A stretch of 50,156 nt of DNA from Deltaproteobacteria bacterium (GTDB lineage: Bacteria; Myxococcota_A; UBA796; GCA-2862545). Position numbers and translations under genes: made by a program. The notes below the pieces were generated by a model, which did not search any database, had not been told where the DNA came from, and was given only the letters and a program-made list of their open reading frames with translations. How positions within the stretch are numbered: position 1 is the stretch's first letter; the number at the start of each line of letters is the position of its first letter. Location: positions 1-50,156 of the forward strand of contig JAFGVK010000165.1 of the NCBI GenBank assembly GCA_016938035.1, given 5' to 3'. This document shows, one piece after another, positions 25,475 to 34,556 of the stretch.

Positions 25475-26476
25475 CTACCGCGGCGACGGGCTGGGGTAGT
25501 CTGCGAAGAGGGGGTGTGCGTCCGCCGCGGCCCGCTCCCTACAGTGGAGGAGCCACCGCCCGTAGAGCGCCGGCTGCGCCGACAGCAGCGGCTCCAGCTG
25601 AGCGAGCACCAGCGCCTGCGCGGCGGGATCCCGGGGGTCCACCGGCTCCCCAATCCACAGGCGCCAGGGCCCCCGCCGGTCTCGGAGGGGCAGGGCTGGC
25701 ACCAGGGGAGCCCCCGCCAGCCCCGCCAGGCGGACCGCCCCGGTAGAGAGGTTGGCGGGCCGGCCGAGCCACGCGACGCGCTCGAAGCGGCGCCCCCCCC
25801 TGCCGTCCAGCGCCACCCCCAGCAGGCCCCCCCGCTCCAGCACCCGCAGCAGCCCACGCGCGCCCCCCTCCACCGGGAGGAATTCCACCGACAGCGCGTC
25901 CTCAGCGGCGTCCCGCGCCCTGCGCGCCGCCAGGTTCAGCGGGGTGGGCCTCAGGTCCGAGGTGAGGCGGCGCTCCTCAGGGGGAAAGCCCCTGAGCGCC
26001 ACCTGAGCGTAGTCGTAGCCTGCGAGCCGCGCGATCATGAGCATCACCGCCCCCGCGTGGGGGTAGACCAGCACCGCGCCACGCCCGGCCGCCAGCGCGC
26101 GATCGAGGCGCTCGCGCCCATCGAAGCGCATCCGCCGATCCACCCCCGCCTCGCTGAGTCGCCCCAGCAGCAGCTCGTCCACCAGCGCCTCCGCCCCCAG
26201 CGACCACCCCTCGCGCACCGCGTCCCGCAGGGCCCTGCCCCTCAGCGAGGGGAAGCAGCGGGCCAGCTCCTCCTCCATCACCGCCCCACGCCGCGGCGAG
26301 AGCGCCCCCTGCCCCCGCGCCAGCGCGGCGCTAGCCACCGCGGAGCGGGCGGGGCGATCCTCGCGGATCAGGGGCCGCAGCCCCACCCAGAAGGTCCACC
26401 TCGCCGCGTCCGCGGCCCATCCTCGAAAGCTCAACGGACCTCCCCAGGGGCCCGCCGTCAGGCTACCCATAGGCAT
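25475..26476 (-). CDS. LpxL/HtrB-family lipid A type lysophospholipid acyltransferase
   Basis: The product is 333 residues. The ATG at 26476 is 5 bases after GGAG (minus strand). The frame stays open upstream but without a start signal. The region GRGAVLVYPHAGAVMLMIARLAGYD sits where LpxL-type enzymes carry HX4(D/E). Here the His is residue 140 but the acidic residue is replaced (HAGAVM). FLPVEGGARGLLRVLERGGLLGVALDGRGGRR matches the family's second conserved block (usually G--V----D---G), and LAGAPLVPALPLRDRRGPWRLWIGEP its third. Members transfer acyl chains to lipid A precursors or glycolipids at the inner membrane. An N-terminal hydrophobic anchor is weak (ARWTFWVG). The start codon overlaps that of the divergent TamA-like gene. 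Confidence 0.78.
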   Translation of the reverse strand: MPMGSLTAGPWGGPLSFRGWAADAARWTFWVGLRPLIREDRPARSAVASAALARGQGALSPRRGAVMEEELARCFPSLRGRALRDAVREGWSLGAEALVDELLLGRLSEAGVDRRMRFDGRERLDRALAAGRGAVLVYPHAGAVMLMIARLAGYDYAQVALRGFPPEERRLTSDLRPTPLNLAARRARDAAEDALSVEFLPVEGGARGLLRVLERGGLLGVALDGRGGRRFERVAWLGRPANLSTGAVRLAGLAGAPLVPALPLRDRRGPWRLWIGEPVDPRDPAAQALVLAQLEPLLSAQPALYGRWLLHCRERAAADAHPLFADYPSPSPR

Positions 26477-28745
26477 GCTATCTCCTCGCACCGCGACCGT
26501 CCTGATCGCCCTCACCGTCACCGGGTGCGGCGCGGCGCGGCGCGGCGCGGTGTCCCCCGTAGTCCGCGACATCGATTTTGAGGGAAACGGCGGCTTTGTC
26601 GAGGCCTACTTCGCCGGCGACACCCGCTACATGCTCCTCACCCAGCTGGAGCAGGCCGAGAGCCGCTGGGGGGTGCTCACCCCTGGGGTGAGCAGCCTGA
26701 TCGAGCCCGCCCTGCTGGACCAGGACGCGCTGGCCAGGGACGCGTGGCGGCTTGAGGTCTGGTACGCCCACCACGGCTGGCTGGACGCCCGCGCCCAGGG
26801 CTGGATGGCGGTGGAGGTGCGCCCCGAGCGGTGGAGCCTGCGGGAGCGGCGCCTGCGCTGGGCGGCGGAGCGGGGCGGCGAGCGGGCAGCGGAGCGGCTC
26901 GACGCCCTGGAGCCCAAGCTGCTGGCGCGGCGCAGGGCGCAGGTGGTGGACGTGGTGGGCTACCTGGAGCCAGGCCCACAGTCGACGGTGCGCACCTTCG
27001 CGTGGGACGGGATGAACCGCAACCTCACCACCCTCACCAGCAGCGTGCGCCGGCTGGGGGAGCTCCAGGAGGGGGAGCCCTTCAACCTGGAGTACGCCGA
27101 GCTCACCAGGGACAGGCTCCTCACCCTGCTCCAGGACCACGCCTTCGCCTACGCTAGGGCGGACCTGAGCTTCCAGGCCTGGCCGGAGGAGCGGGCCGTC
27201 GACGTGCGGCTCCTGGTGGACCCAGGCCCCTCCGCAGCCTTCGGCGCGGTGAGCTTCTCGGGCCTGCGCCACGTCCCGGAGGCGGCCCTGCGCGAGCAGA
27301 TCGGCTTTGAGGAGGGCGACACCTACAAGATCTCCACCCTGCGCCAGGCCCAGTCCAGGCTCTTCGCGTTGGGGGTCTTCGCGTTGGTGGACGTGAGCCC
27401 CGATCTGTCCGATCCCACCGCCGACACGGTGCCGGTCCGCGTCCACGTCGCCGAGTCCCAGCCCGGCACCTTCCGCTTGGGCGGAGGCCTCACCTACACC
27501 GGCACCCACGTCAGCCCCCGCCTCACCACCAGCCTGGAGCACCTGAACCTGGGCCAGCGGCTGATCCGGGGCGAGGCAGAGGCCACCGCGGGGATCTCCA
27601 CCCGCCTCAGCGACCTCGCCCAGCCCTCCGCCTGGTACCCTATCTACGGGGGCAGGCTCGCCCTCAGCTACCCCCGCTGGCCCCTGCCCCGCACCCAGCT
27701 CTCGGGGGAGGTGGCCTACGCCCAGGACCTCCAGTCGGGGCAGCTCGCCTATCGGCGCCCCTCTGCGGCCCTCAGCCTCTCGTGGCAGGCGCGCTCCTGG
27801 CTCACCCTCCGGCTGGGGGGATCGCTGGAGCAGTTCTCGTACCTCAACCTGAGCGGCGGCGCCCTGCGCGCGGCCCGCCTCACCTTCGGCGAGGACTTCG
27901 AGAACCCCTACCAGCTCACCACCCTAGACCTGGGCCTCACCTGGGACAGCCGCGACGAACCGCTCTTCACCAGGCGGGGGGTGCTGCTGGAGGGGAGGCT
28001 GCGCCAGGCGGTGCCGGCGATCGTGGGAGACTACGCTTACACCGACCTCTCAGTGGACTGGCGGCGCTACCTCACCCTGATCCACTACCTCCCCGCGGAC
28101 GGCTCGCGGCTCTCGCACGCCCTGCACGCCCTGGTGCAGCGGCGGGTGGTGGCGGTGCGGACCCACGGGCGGGTGCTGGTGCCCTGGGGCGACAGCGCGC
28201 TGCCCTACCCCGAGCTGGCCTTCATGGGCGGCGACAGCTCCCTGCGCGGCTTCAAGCCGGATCAGGTGGGCCCCTACGACTGCATGTGCACCTACGAATC
28301 CGTCGGTGGCGACGGGCTCACCGGGGTACCCGGCCTGGGGCAGAGCGTCACCCAGCACTTCATCCCCCACGGTGGCACCGTGGCCCTGGGGGGGGCCTTG
28401 GAGGTGCGGCACCCCTTCGTGGTGGAGGGGGCCAGCATGGTGCTCCCCTTCCTGGACGTGGGGCTGCTCTCCCCCAGCGCCGGGGAGGTCTCGCTGGACC
28501 TGGTGCGCTGGGGGGCGGGGGTGGGCTGGCGCTACGCGACCCCGGTGGGGCCGATCCGCTTCGACCTCGCCACCCGCCCGCTCTACCCTGAGGACGGGCG
28601 GCCCGCGTCGAGCACCGGCTGCCAGGGGACCGACGCCCTCGCCCGCCCGGTGGACTGGCTCTCCACCCAGGCCAACCGGGCCGATCCCAGCGGCAGGCCG
28701 CAGTGGGTCCTGATCGGCTACCTGGGCATCGGAGAGTCCTTTTGA
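26475..28745 (+). CDS. Lipid-anchored TamA-type Omp85 protein (TamL-like)
   Basis: The product is 756 residues. MLSPRTATVLIALTVTGC is a lipoprotein signal, so this outer-membrane barrel is probably also lipid-anchored, as described for TamL of Bacteroidetes. Residues of about 30-335 hold POTRA-like repeats (best: FGAVSFSGLRHVPEAALREQIGFEEGDTY with LFALGVFALVDVSPD). The rest is the 16-strand barrel of Omp85, with the lid-lock motif GGDSSLRGF at about residue 585, GPIRFDLATRP and a C-terminal GIGESF. The protein helps insert or assemble outer-membrane proteins or move phospholipids with TamB, whose gene follows with a 4-base overlap (TTGA). The ATG at 26475 has only a weak ribosome binding site and overlaps the divergent start codon. 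Confidence 0.9.
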   Translation: MLSPRTATVLIALTVTGCGAARRGAVSPVVRDIDFEGNGGFVEAYFAGDTRYMLLTQLEQAESRWGVLTPGVSSLIEPALLDQDALARDAWRLEVWYAHHGWLDARAQGWMAVEVRPERWSLRERRLRWAAERGGERAAERLDALEPKLLARRRAQVVDVVGYLEPGPQSTVRTFAWDGMNRNLTTLTSSVRRLGELQEGEPFNLEYAELTRDRLLTLLQDHAFAYARADLSFQAWPEERAVDVRLLVDPGPSAAFGAVSFSGLRHVPEAALREQIGFEEGDTYKISTLRQAQSRLFALGVFALVDVSPDLSDPTADTVPVRVHVAESQPGTFRLGGGLTYTGTHVSPRLTTSLEHLNLGQRLIRGEAEATAGISTRLSDLAQPSAWYPIYGGRLALSYPRWPLPRTQLSGEVAYAQDLQSGQLAYRRPSAALSLSWQARSWLTLRLGGSLEQFSYLNLSGGALRAARLTFGEDFENPYQLTTLDLGLTWDSRDEPLFTRRGVLLEGRLRQAVPAIVGDYAYTDLSVDWRRYLTLIHYLPADGSRLSHALHALVQRRVVAVRTHGRVLVPWGDSALPYPELAFMGGDSSLRGFKPDQVGPYDCMCTYESVGGDGLTGVPGLGQSVTQHFIPHGGTVALGGALEVRHPFVVEGASMVLPFLDVGLLSPSAGEVSLDLVRWGAGVGWRYATPVGPIRFDLATRPLYPEDGRPASSTGCQGTDALARPVDWLSTQANRADPSGRPQWVLIGYLGIGESF

Positions 28746-31700
28746 GGCGGCGCTGGTGGCTCCTGATCGGGGCAGGGCTGGGCCCGTTGCTGGGACTGGC
28801 CCTGCTCGGCGCGGGCTACGCCTGGCTGCGCAGCCCAGGGGGAAACGCCTGGCTGGAGGGGCAGGCCAGGGCGCAGGCCCAGGCCCTGGTGGTGGACGGG
28901 GCGGTGGAGCTGTCCGGGCTCCACACGGACCTCTGGTCGCGCCTCGCCATCGACCGGCTGGCCCTGGTCGACCGGGCTGGCGATCCCCTGATCGTCGCAG
29001 AGGGGGCCTCGCTCACCCTCGATCCCCTCGCCCTGTGGCGCGAGCGGCTTGACCTGGGGGAGGTGCGGATCGCCACCCTGCGGGCGGAGCTGCACCAGGG
29101 GGAGGACGGGGCCCTCGACCTGATGCACCTGCTGGGGCTGGACGGCCCGCCCTCCGACGCGCCGTGGACGGGCCTGCCCCTCGACGTGCGAGCGGAGCGC
29201 CTGACGGTGGAGGGGGGCTCGGTGCACCTGAGCGGTCCGGACGGCCTGATCGTCGCCCTGGACGACCTGTCCCTGGCGGGGGCGCTGGTCGCGGAGGGGC
29301 CCGCGCTGACGGTGCCGGGGCTGGCCCTGAGCGGGGAGCTGCGCGGCCCGCTCGCGCAGCGGGTCAGCCTGACCGGGGACCTGCGCTACAACGGCGACGA
29401 GGCCCGCATCGCTGGCGGCACCCTCACCGTGGGGTCCAGCGCCCTCACCCTGGAGGGGGGGGCGACCGGCCTGGAGGGCACCACCGCCGTCGAGCTGTCG
29501 CTGGCGCTGCAGCGCCTGGAGCTCCAGGAGCTGGCGCCGCTTGTCCACCCCGACCTGACCGGGGCGCTGGCCGGGAACCTCGACCTGCACGGGCCCCTCG
29601 ACCAGCTCTGCGCCCAGGCCACCCTGCGCGGGCTGGCCCCCACCAGGGGCACGCTGAGCGCCGCGGGCCACCTCGACGCGGGGGCGCGCCAGTGGGGCCT
29701 GTCGGCCTCGCTCTACGACCTGCACGCGGTCGACCTGCTCCCCTCCCTCGACCCCGCCCCAGCAGTGGAGGGGGAGGCCACCCTGGAGGGGGCGGGCTTC
29801 GGCTGGCCGGACGACCTGCGGGTGGCGGGCACGGTGGGCGCTGCGGTCGACGCAGGCCAGGGGATGCGGCTGGACCGCTCGGACCTGGACCTCACGCTGG
29901 AGGGGGGGGTGCTCACCCTGCGGGAGGGCTCCGTGGTGCGCCACCCCGCAGGCGCGGTAGGGCTCACCGGCACCGCGGACCTCGTGCGGGGCCCGGCCGA
30001 CCTGCACCTCGACGGCGCCCTCCGCCTAGCGCCCCTCGCGGCCCTGGGCCTCCCGCCTATGGCCGGGCGGGGCTCCCTCAGCGGGAGGGTGTGGGGGGAC
30101 CTGCTCGCGCTCGACCTGCGGGCGGCGGGCGACACCTCGCTGGAGGGGCTGGAGGTGAGCGGCGCCGCGCTGGCGCGCCTCGGCGCCCGCTGGGAGGGGC
30201 GCTACGCCGAGGGGGCGCTCAGCCTGAGGGGCGAGGCCAGCGCCAGGCGGCTGGAGATGGAGGGGCTCGCGGTCAACGCGCTGGGGCTCCGCGCGCTGCA
30301 CCTGCAGCGGGCCGCCGACGGCGCCCTGGACGCGAGCGGGGAGCTGTGGATCCAGGGCCTCGACGCCGACGGGCAGGCTGCCGTCTCGACCCTGGAGGCG
30401 CGCTTCGACGGCGCGATGCCCGCAGGGGGGGCGCTAGAGGGGGCGGTCAGCGCCGAGCTGGGGCGCTTCCACCTGCTCCAGCTCCCCGGCACCGGCGGCA
30501 CCCTCTCGCTCCGCCGGGGGGCGGACGGCCTCACCGTGGGCGCGGACCTCCGCGACGGGGAGCGGGCCTACCTGCTCGTCGACGCAGGGCTGGACCTGGC
30601 GCGAGGCGCGGCGCAGATCGGCGCGCTTGAGATCTCTCCCACCCCCCGCCAGCGCTGGGTCCTCACCGAGCCCGCCGCCTTCGCGGTGCGCGGCGACCGG
30701 GCCGAGGGGGTGCAGGTGCGGGTGGAGGCGCAGGGGCTGGGCGCGATCGGGGTGCTCGGAGACTTCGGCCTGAGCGGCCCCCTCGACGGGACCCTCGCGA
30801 TCGAGGGGCTCCAGCTCGACACCCTGGCGGAGCTGTTCCCCGACCAGGCCGGCGACCTGGCAGGGCGCCTGGACCTGGACCTCCGCCTGCAAGGCGACGC
30901 GGCCGCCCCTGTGGCCACCCTCAGCCTCGCCGGCGACCGCCTCTGGCTACCGGGGCTGTCCCGCTGGACCGACCTTGCGGGGACGGTAGAGGCGCGCGGC
31001 GACCGCCTGTACCCCGACCTCTCCCTGGGGGTGGCGGGGTCGCCCCTCGCGACCCTGTCGGGCTCGCTGCCGGTGCGGATCGCCCTCGATCGGCCAGGGC
31101 TGCAGGTGGACGAGCCGGTAGACCTGCACCTCGCGGTGCTGCCCGGGAGCCTGGAGCGCCTCGCCTGGCTGAGCGCCGAGGACCTCTCACTCCCGGAGGG
31201 CAGGCTCTCGGGCGAGGTGGTGCTGAGCGGGCGGATGGGGGACCCAGACCTGCGCCTGGCGGGGGTGGGGCAGGTGGCGGTGGAGGGGTGGGACCAGCCC
31301 GCCCGGCTGGAGCTGCGCGCCCTGCGGCGGGGGAAGGCGGTCCAGTGGACCGCCGATCTGCGCAAGGGGCTCGCCCCCTTCGGGCGCACCGCGGGGAGCG
31401 GCACCACGCGGCTCAGCGAGGTGACCGCCTGGGCGCTGGAGGGCGCCCCTGCCCCCGACCTGGAGGACCTGGACCTGTACCTCACCCGCCTCTACGCCTC
31501 GGCTTGGCTGGAGGCGGTGGAGGTAGAGGACCTGCTCTCCGCGGCGCAGATCCAACTGGACGCCCACGGGACCCTCAGCGGCTCGGCGATCGTCTCCGGC
31601 TCCCTCTGGGAGCCGCGGGCGAGCCTGGGCCTCACCGTGGACGGGCTCCAGCTCAGCGAGGTCCACGCCGACGAGGCCTTCTTCCGCCTGCTCCCCAGCG

Positions 31701-33226
31701 ACCAGGGATACCAGCTGGAGGCCCGCCTCAACACCGGCGAGGGCGATCTGCGCGCCGACGGCCTGATCCCGCTGAAGGTTGACCTGCGCGAGCCGCTAGA
31801 CCGCTGGAGCGACGGGGAGCTGGACCTGAGGATCAGCGGGCCGGGGATCCCCCTCTCGATCGCCTCCGCCTTCGACCCCGGCCTGCAAGAGGTGCAGGGG
31901 CTGCTGTCGGTGCGCGGACACATCGGCGGCACCCTCGCCGCGCCGGAGCCGGACCTGCGCCTGCGGATCGAGGACGGGGCGCTGGCCTACGCCCCGCTCG
32001 GACTGCGCGCGGAGCACCTGGACCTGGACCTGCTCAGCAGGGGCTCCACCCTGGCCCTGAGCCACCTGCGGGCCCTCACCGAGCCGATCGCGCCGCTCCA
32101 GCTCCAGGCGGGGGTGGGTCAGGCCCTGGGTGCCAGGCGGCAGGCCAACCTGTTCGTGCAGGGCAACGCCACCCTGGAGGGCTACACCCCTGCGGCGGTG
32201 CGGGTGCAGGTGGACCTCGCGGAGGCCTGGCTCGCGGGCACCCCAGAGCTCCAGGTGCTGCTGTCGGGCACCGCGCTGATGGAGGGGACCTGGCCCGCGC
32301 TCCGGACCCGCGGCGACCTCACGGTGCACCACGCCTTCCTCGACGCGGACGCCGCCGCCTTCCTGGAGCAGGCGCCCCTCACCCTCGACCCCAGGCTCCA
32401 GATCTACCGAGGCGGTGCCCTCGCTACCGCCGCGTCCAAGCGGGAGGAGCCCGCCGGCCCGCCGCTCTACGAGGCCTTCGACGTGCAGCTGGGGATCGAC
32501 CTGGGGCGAGCGGCGCGGATGCACGTGGCGATGCCCTTCCTCGACGACATGGGCTCCGGGGGCGCCACCTTCACCACCGTGGACACCACCGCCCGCCTGG
32601 GGGGCAGGGTGCAGGCCAGGGTGCGCAGCGGCACCCCCGAGCTGCTCGGGAAGGTGGAGGTGCTCGACGGCACCGCCCGGGTGGCCCTGGCCCGCTTTGA
32701 GATCGACGAGGGCGCGGTCACCTTCGCCGGCACCGACACCTTCAACCCCTTCATCGACCTGAGCGCCACCATGCCGGTGAAGGGCGGCGGCGAGGTGGGG
32801 ATGCACGTCACCGGCACCCCCGAGGAGCCGGTGGTGTCCTTCACCTCGCAGGACTACCCCGATCCCTCGCAGGTGATGCTGATCCTCCTCACCGGCCAGC
32901 CCCCGGAGAGCCTCTCAGCCGCCAGCGCGATGGGGAGCCTGGTCGAGATGCTGGGGCGCTCTGCGCTGGGGGGGGCGAGCCTGGGCCAGGTGAGCTACCA
33001 GCCGGACGGATCGATGCGCTTCGGGCTCCCCATCGACGCCAAGCTGGGGGTGGAGGCCGAGTGGAGGCCCCGCGCCAAGCTCAACGAGAACCGCTTCTCG
33101 GTGGAGACCGAGTACCAGATCGGCCCCAGCCTGCTCCTGTCGGGCACCTGGGGCACCAGGCGCTCGTGGATGGACATGCTGTGGGAGCACCGCTTCTCGG
33201 GCTGGGCGGACGAGCCCGAAGACTGA
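28742..33226 (+). CDS. tamB: TamB-family translocation/lipid-transfer protein
   Basis: The product is 1494 residues. The TTG at 28742 follows GGAG-AGTCCTT and overlaps the TamA stop (TTGA). An earlier in-frame GTG at 28703 lacks a binding site. An N-terminal signal anchor (RRRWWLLIGAGLGPLLGLALLGAGYAWL) precedes more than 1200 residues of repetitive beta strands (L-L-G-L-L patterns, as in AsmA/TamB hydrophobic grooves). The conserved TamB C-terminal domain follows: VPFTSQ-type SFTSQDYPDPSQVMLILLTGQPPES, SALGGASLGQVSYQPDGS, and the closing SGTWGTRRSWMDMLWEHRF. It spans the periplasm from inner to outer membrane, working with the TamA-type partner encoded just upstream. It is larger than the E. 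coli protein (about 1260), which may reflect a thicker periplasm. Confidence 0.93.
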   Translation: MRRRWWLLIGAGLGPLLGLALLGAGYAWLRSPGGNAWLEGQARAQAQALVVDGAVELSGLHTDLWSRLAIDRLALVDRAGDPLIVAEGASLTLDPLALWRERLDLGEVRIATLRAELHQGEDGALDLMHLLGLDGPPSDAPWTGLPLDVRAERLTVEGGSVHLSGPDGLIVALDDLSLAGALVAEGPALTVPGLALSGELRGPLAQRVSLTGDLRYNGDEARIAGGTLTVGSSALTLEGGATGLEGTTAVELSLALQRLELQELAPLVHPDLTGALAGNLDLHGPLDQLCAQATLRGLAPTRGTLSAAGHLDAGARQWGLSASLYDLHAVDLLPSLDPAPAVEGEATLEGAGFGWPDDLRVAGTVGAAVDAGQGMRLDRSDLDLTLEGGVLTLREGSVVRHPAGAVGLTGTADLVRGPADLHLDGALRLAPLAALGLPPMAGRGSLSGRVWGDLLALDLRAAGDTSLEGLEVSGAALARLGARWEGRYAEGALSLRGEASARRLEMEGLAVNALGLRALHLQRAADGALDASGELWIQGLDADGQAAVSTLEARFDGAMPAGGALEGAVSAELGRFHLLQLPGTGGTLSLRRGADGLTVGADLRDGERAYLLVDAGLDLARGAAQIGALEISPTPRQRWVLTEPAAFAVRGDRAEGVQVRVEAQGLGAIGVLGDFGLSGPLDGTLAIEGLQLDTLAELFPDQAGDLAGRLDLDLRLQGDAAAPVATLSLAGDRLWLPGLSRWTDLAGTVEARGDRLYPDLSLGVAGSPLATLSGSLPVRIALDRPGLQVDEPVDLHLAVLPGSLERLAWLSAEDLSLPEGRLSGEVVLSGRMGDPDLRLAGVGQVAVEGWDQPARLELRALRRGKAVQWTADLRKGLAPFGRTAGSGTTRLSEVTAWALEGAPAPDLEDLDLYLTRLYASAWLEAVEVEDLLSAAQIQLDAHGTLSGSAIVSGSLWEPRASLGLTVDGLQLSEVHADEAFFRLLPSDQGYQLEARLNTGEGDLRADGLIPLKVDLREPLDRWSDGELDLRISGPGIPLSIASAFDPGLQEVQGLLSVRGHIGGTLAAPEPDLRLRIEDGALAYAPLGLRAEHLDLDLLSRGSTLALSHLRALTEPIAPLQLQAGVGQALGARRQANLFVQGNATLEGYTPAAVRVQVDLAEAWLAGTPELQVLLSGTALMEGTWPALRTRGDLTVHHAFLDADAAAFLEQAPLTLDPRLQIYRGGALATAASKREEPAGPPLYEAFDVQLGIDLGRAARMHVAMPFLDDMGSGGATFTTVDTTARLGGRVQARVRSGTPELLGKVEVLDGTARVALARFEIDEGAVTFAGTDTFNPFIDLSATMPVKGGGEVGMHVTGTPEEPVVSFTSQDYPDPSQVMLILLTGQPPESLSAASAMGSLVEMLGRSALGGASLGQVSYQPDGSMRFGLPIDAKLGVEAEWRPRAKLNENRFSVETEYQIGPSLLLSGTWGTRRSWMDMLWEHRFSGWADEPED

Positions 33227-34046
33227 TTCTTCTGTCAGGGACAGGGGGCGGGCGGTCCCGAGAGGCCGATCCACCCCACTTTCCCGCGACAGGACCTCGC
33301 GCACGCTGCACGACGCCCCTACCAGGTCGCGCTTCGTCCTGACCGGTCCATCCGCGGGTGTGATTCACAGCCCGGTCAGGCAGACAGGGGGACTGCCGCA
33401 GGGAGTCCCCACCGGCTCGCCGAAGGGCCGACGGGTGTAGGCGTTGGCCGGTCGTAGTGGGCCCGTCCCTCGGCAGACGAGGTTCCATCGCGTTCCACGC
33501 CGTGACCGGGGCATGGATCACACCCCATCCGCCGGACAGGCTCACAGGACGCGCTTCATCCTTCCAGAAGAACCATCCGATGAAGCTGCTCGTCGACCCC
33601 TCCCGACCGTAGACGGAGGCCGCGTCGCTAGGGACATCGACGTGTGGCCGCCGTTATTCTGGTAGGACGAGCATATTTGCACACCACCAGCACAGGAACA
33701 GGCACTCATCTCGAGACGCCAGCGGGTCGGTGCCCCAAGCAGCCATCCTCCAACCACGGTATCTCTGTGGTGGTTTGCGCCTTCCGGCCGATACGGGCGC
33801 TCGGGGTGCGCATCCCTTCCCCCGCGCAAGGAACCACTCCCCTGCGCCCCAGCGCCCCCGTAATTCCCGACAGCACCGACGAGACCGCACCCCCGCCCGA
33901 CCTCCGAGGGGTCCGGCGCGCGAGCACACACCAGGGCCGCAACACCTCGGAGAGCCCCGACAACCCCGAGGAGATCGTCGCCCCCCAGCTGCCCCCAAGC
34001 GGCCCGGCGCGGAGCACGCAGAGAGGACGGAAGGTGATCCCGACGC
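33227..34046. other. 820-bp intergenic stretch without a supported gene
   Basis: It contains repeat copy C (33526-33736). Outside that, 33227-33525 and 33737-34046 have only short overlapping frames on both strands with no start signals, domain-like composition or homology that I recognise. No clear terminator follows tamB. Confidence 0.6.
33526..33736. repeat. Dispersed ~200-bp repeat, copy C
   Basis: The left edge is CATCCGCCGGACAGGCTCACAGGA and the right edge GCCAGCGGGTCGGTGCC. It keeps the outer stem CTTCATC/GATGAAG (33554-33560 with 33579-33585) while the inner part differs (TTC/GAA around CAGAA). GCTCGTCGA follows as in copies A and B. The middle is diverged and A/T-richer (AGCATATTTGCACACC). 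Confidence 0.75.
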
Positions 34047-34556
34047 TCACAGCGGGGAGGGCTTGGGTGCCTTCTCGACCACAAAGACAGAGAGCAGGTT
34101 GAGCAGCGGATCCACCTGCACGCGGCGGTCTCCTTCCCTCCATGTCACCTCAACAAGCCCTTGTTCAAGCGGAAGTTTCACGGAAACTACGGCGTTGCGG
34201 GTCGTGAGAGACTGCGACGGCGTGGGCTCGTCGAGCATCCGCTTGAGCGCGCCAAAGAAGGGCGCTACCTCGGCGGAAGGGAGCTCGATCTTGTAGTTTG
34301 GAACTACGCCACCTTCGCGGGAGAACCAGCTGCCGGCGTACTCCACCTCCGTGACCCCGCCGGGCCTCGGGCGAAAGGAGATCACCCCTTCCTGGTGGGC
34401 GATGCAGCCACCGCTGACGGTGATCGATCCCTCCGCCGCGAGCGCCATCGGCTCCCACGCAGCCTCTGCGGGCGCCTGCTCCACGGGGGAGAGCGTCCCC
34501 GCACACGCGGCGGGCACGGCGCCCAAAGCTGCCACCATCCAAGCCCATTTCATCAT
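34047..34556 (-). CDS. Putative lipoprotein of unknown function
   Basis: The product is 169 residues, starting at ATGATG (34556/34553) with GGAGG 10 bases before the first ATG. MMKWAWMVAALGAVPAAC is a signal with a possible lipobox (PAAC). The mature part has GSITVSGGCIAHQEGVISFRPRPGGVTEVEYAG, a pattern of short beta strands, and then a helical stretch (EVAPFFGALKRMLDEPTPSQ). The end, VEVTWREGDRRVQVDPLLNLLSVFV, is again strand-like. I do not recognise the family. Composition and codon use match neighbouring genes, which separates it from the surrounding non-coding repeats. Confidence 0.7.
   Translation of the reverse strand: MMKWAWMVAALGAVPAACAGTLSPVEQAPAEAAWEPMALAAEGSITVSGGCIAHQEGVISFRPRPGGVTEVEYAGSWFSREGGVVPNYKIELPSAEVAPFFGALKRMLDEPTPSQSLTTRNAVVSVKLPLEQGLVEVTWREGDRRVQVDPLLNLLSVFVVEKAPKPSPL

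Noticed and set aside
33542..34084. 180-residue minus-strand frame covering repeat copy C
   Set aside because: No start signal, low-complexity composition, and it spans a repeat. The short conserved peptide shared by copies A-C on the minus strand (ending in a common stop) follows from DNA similarity and does not extend.
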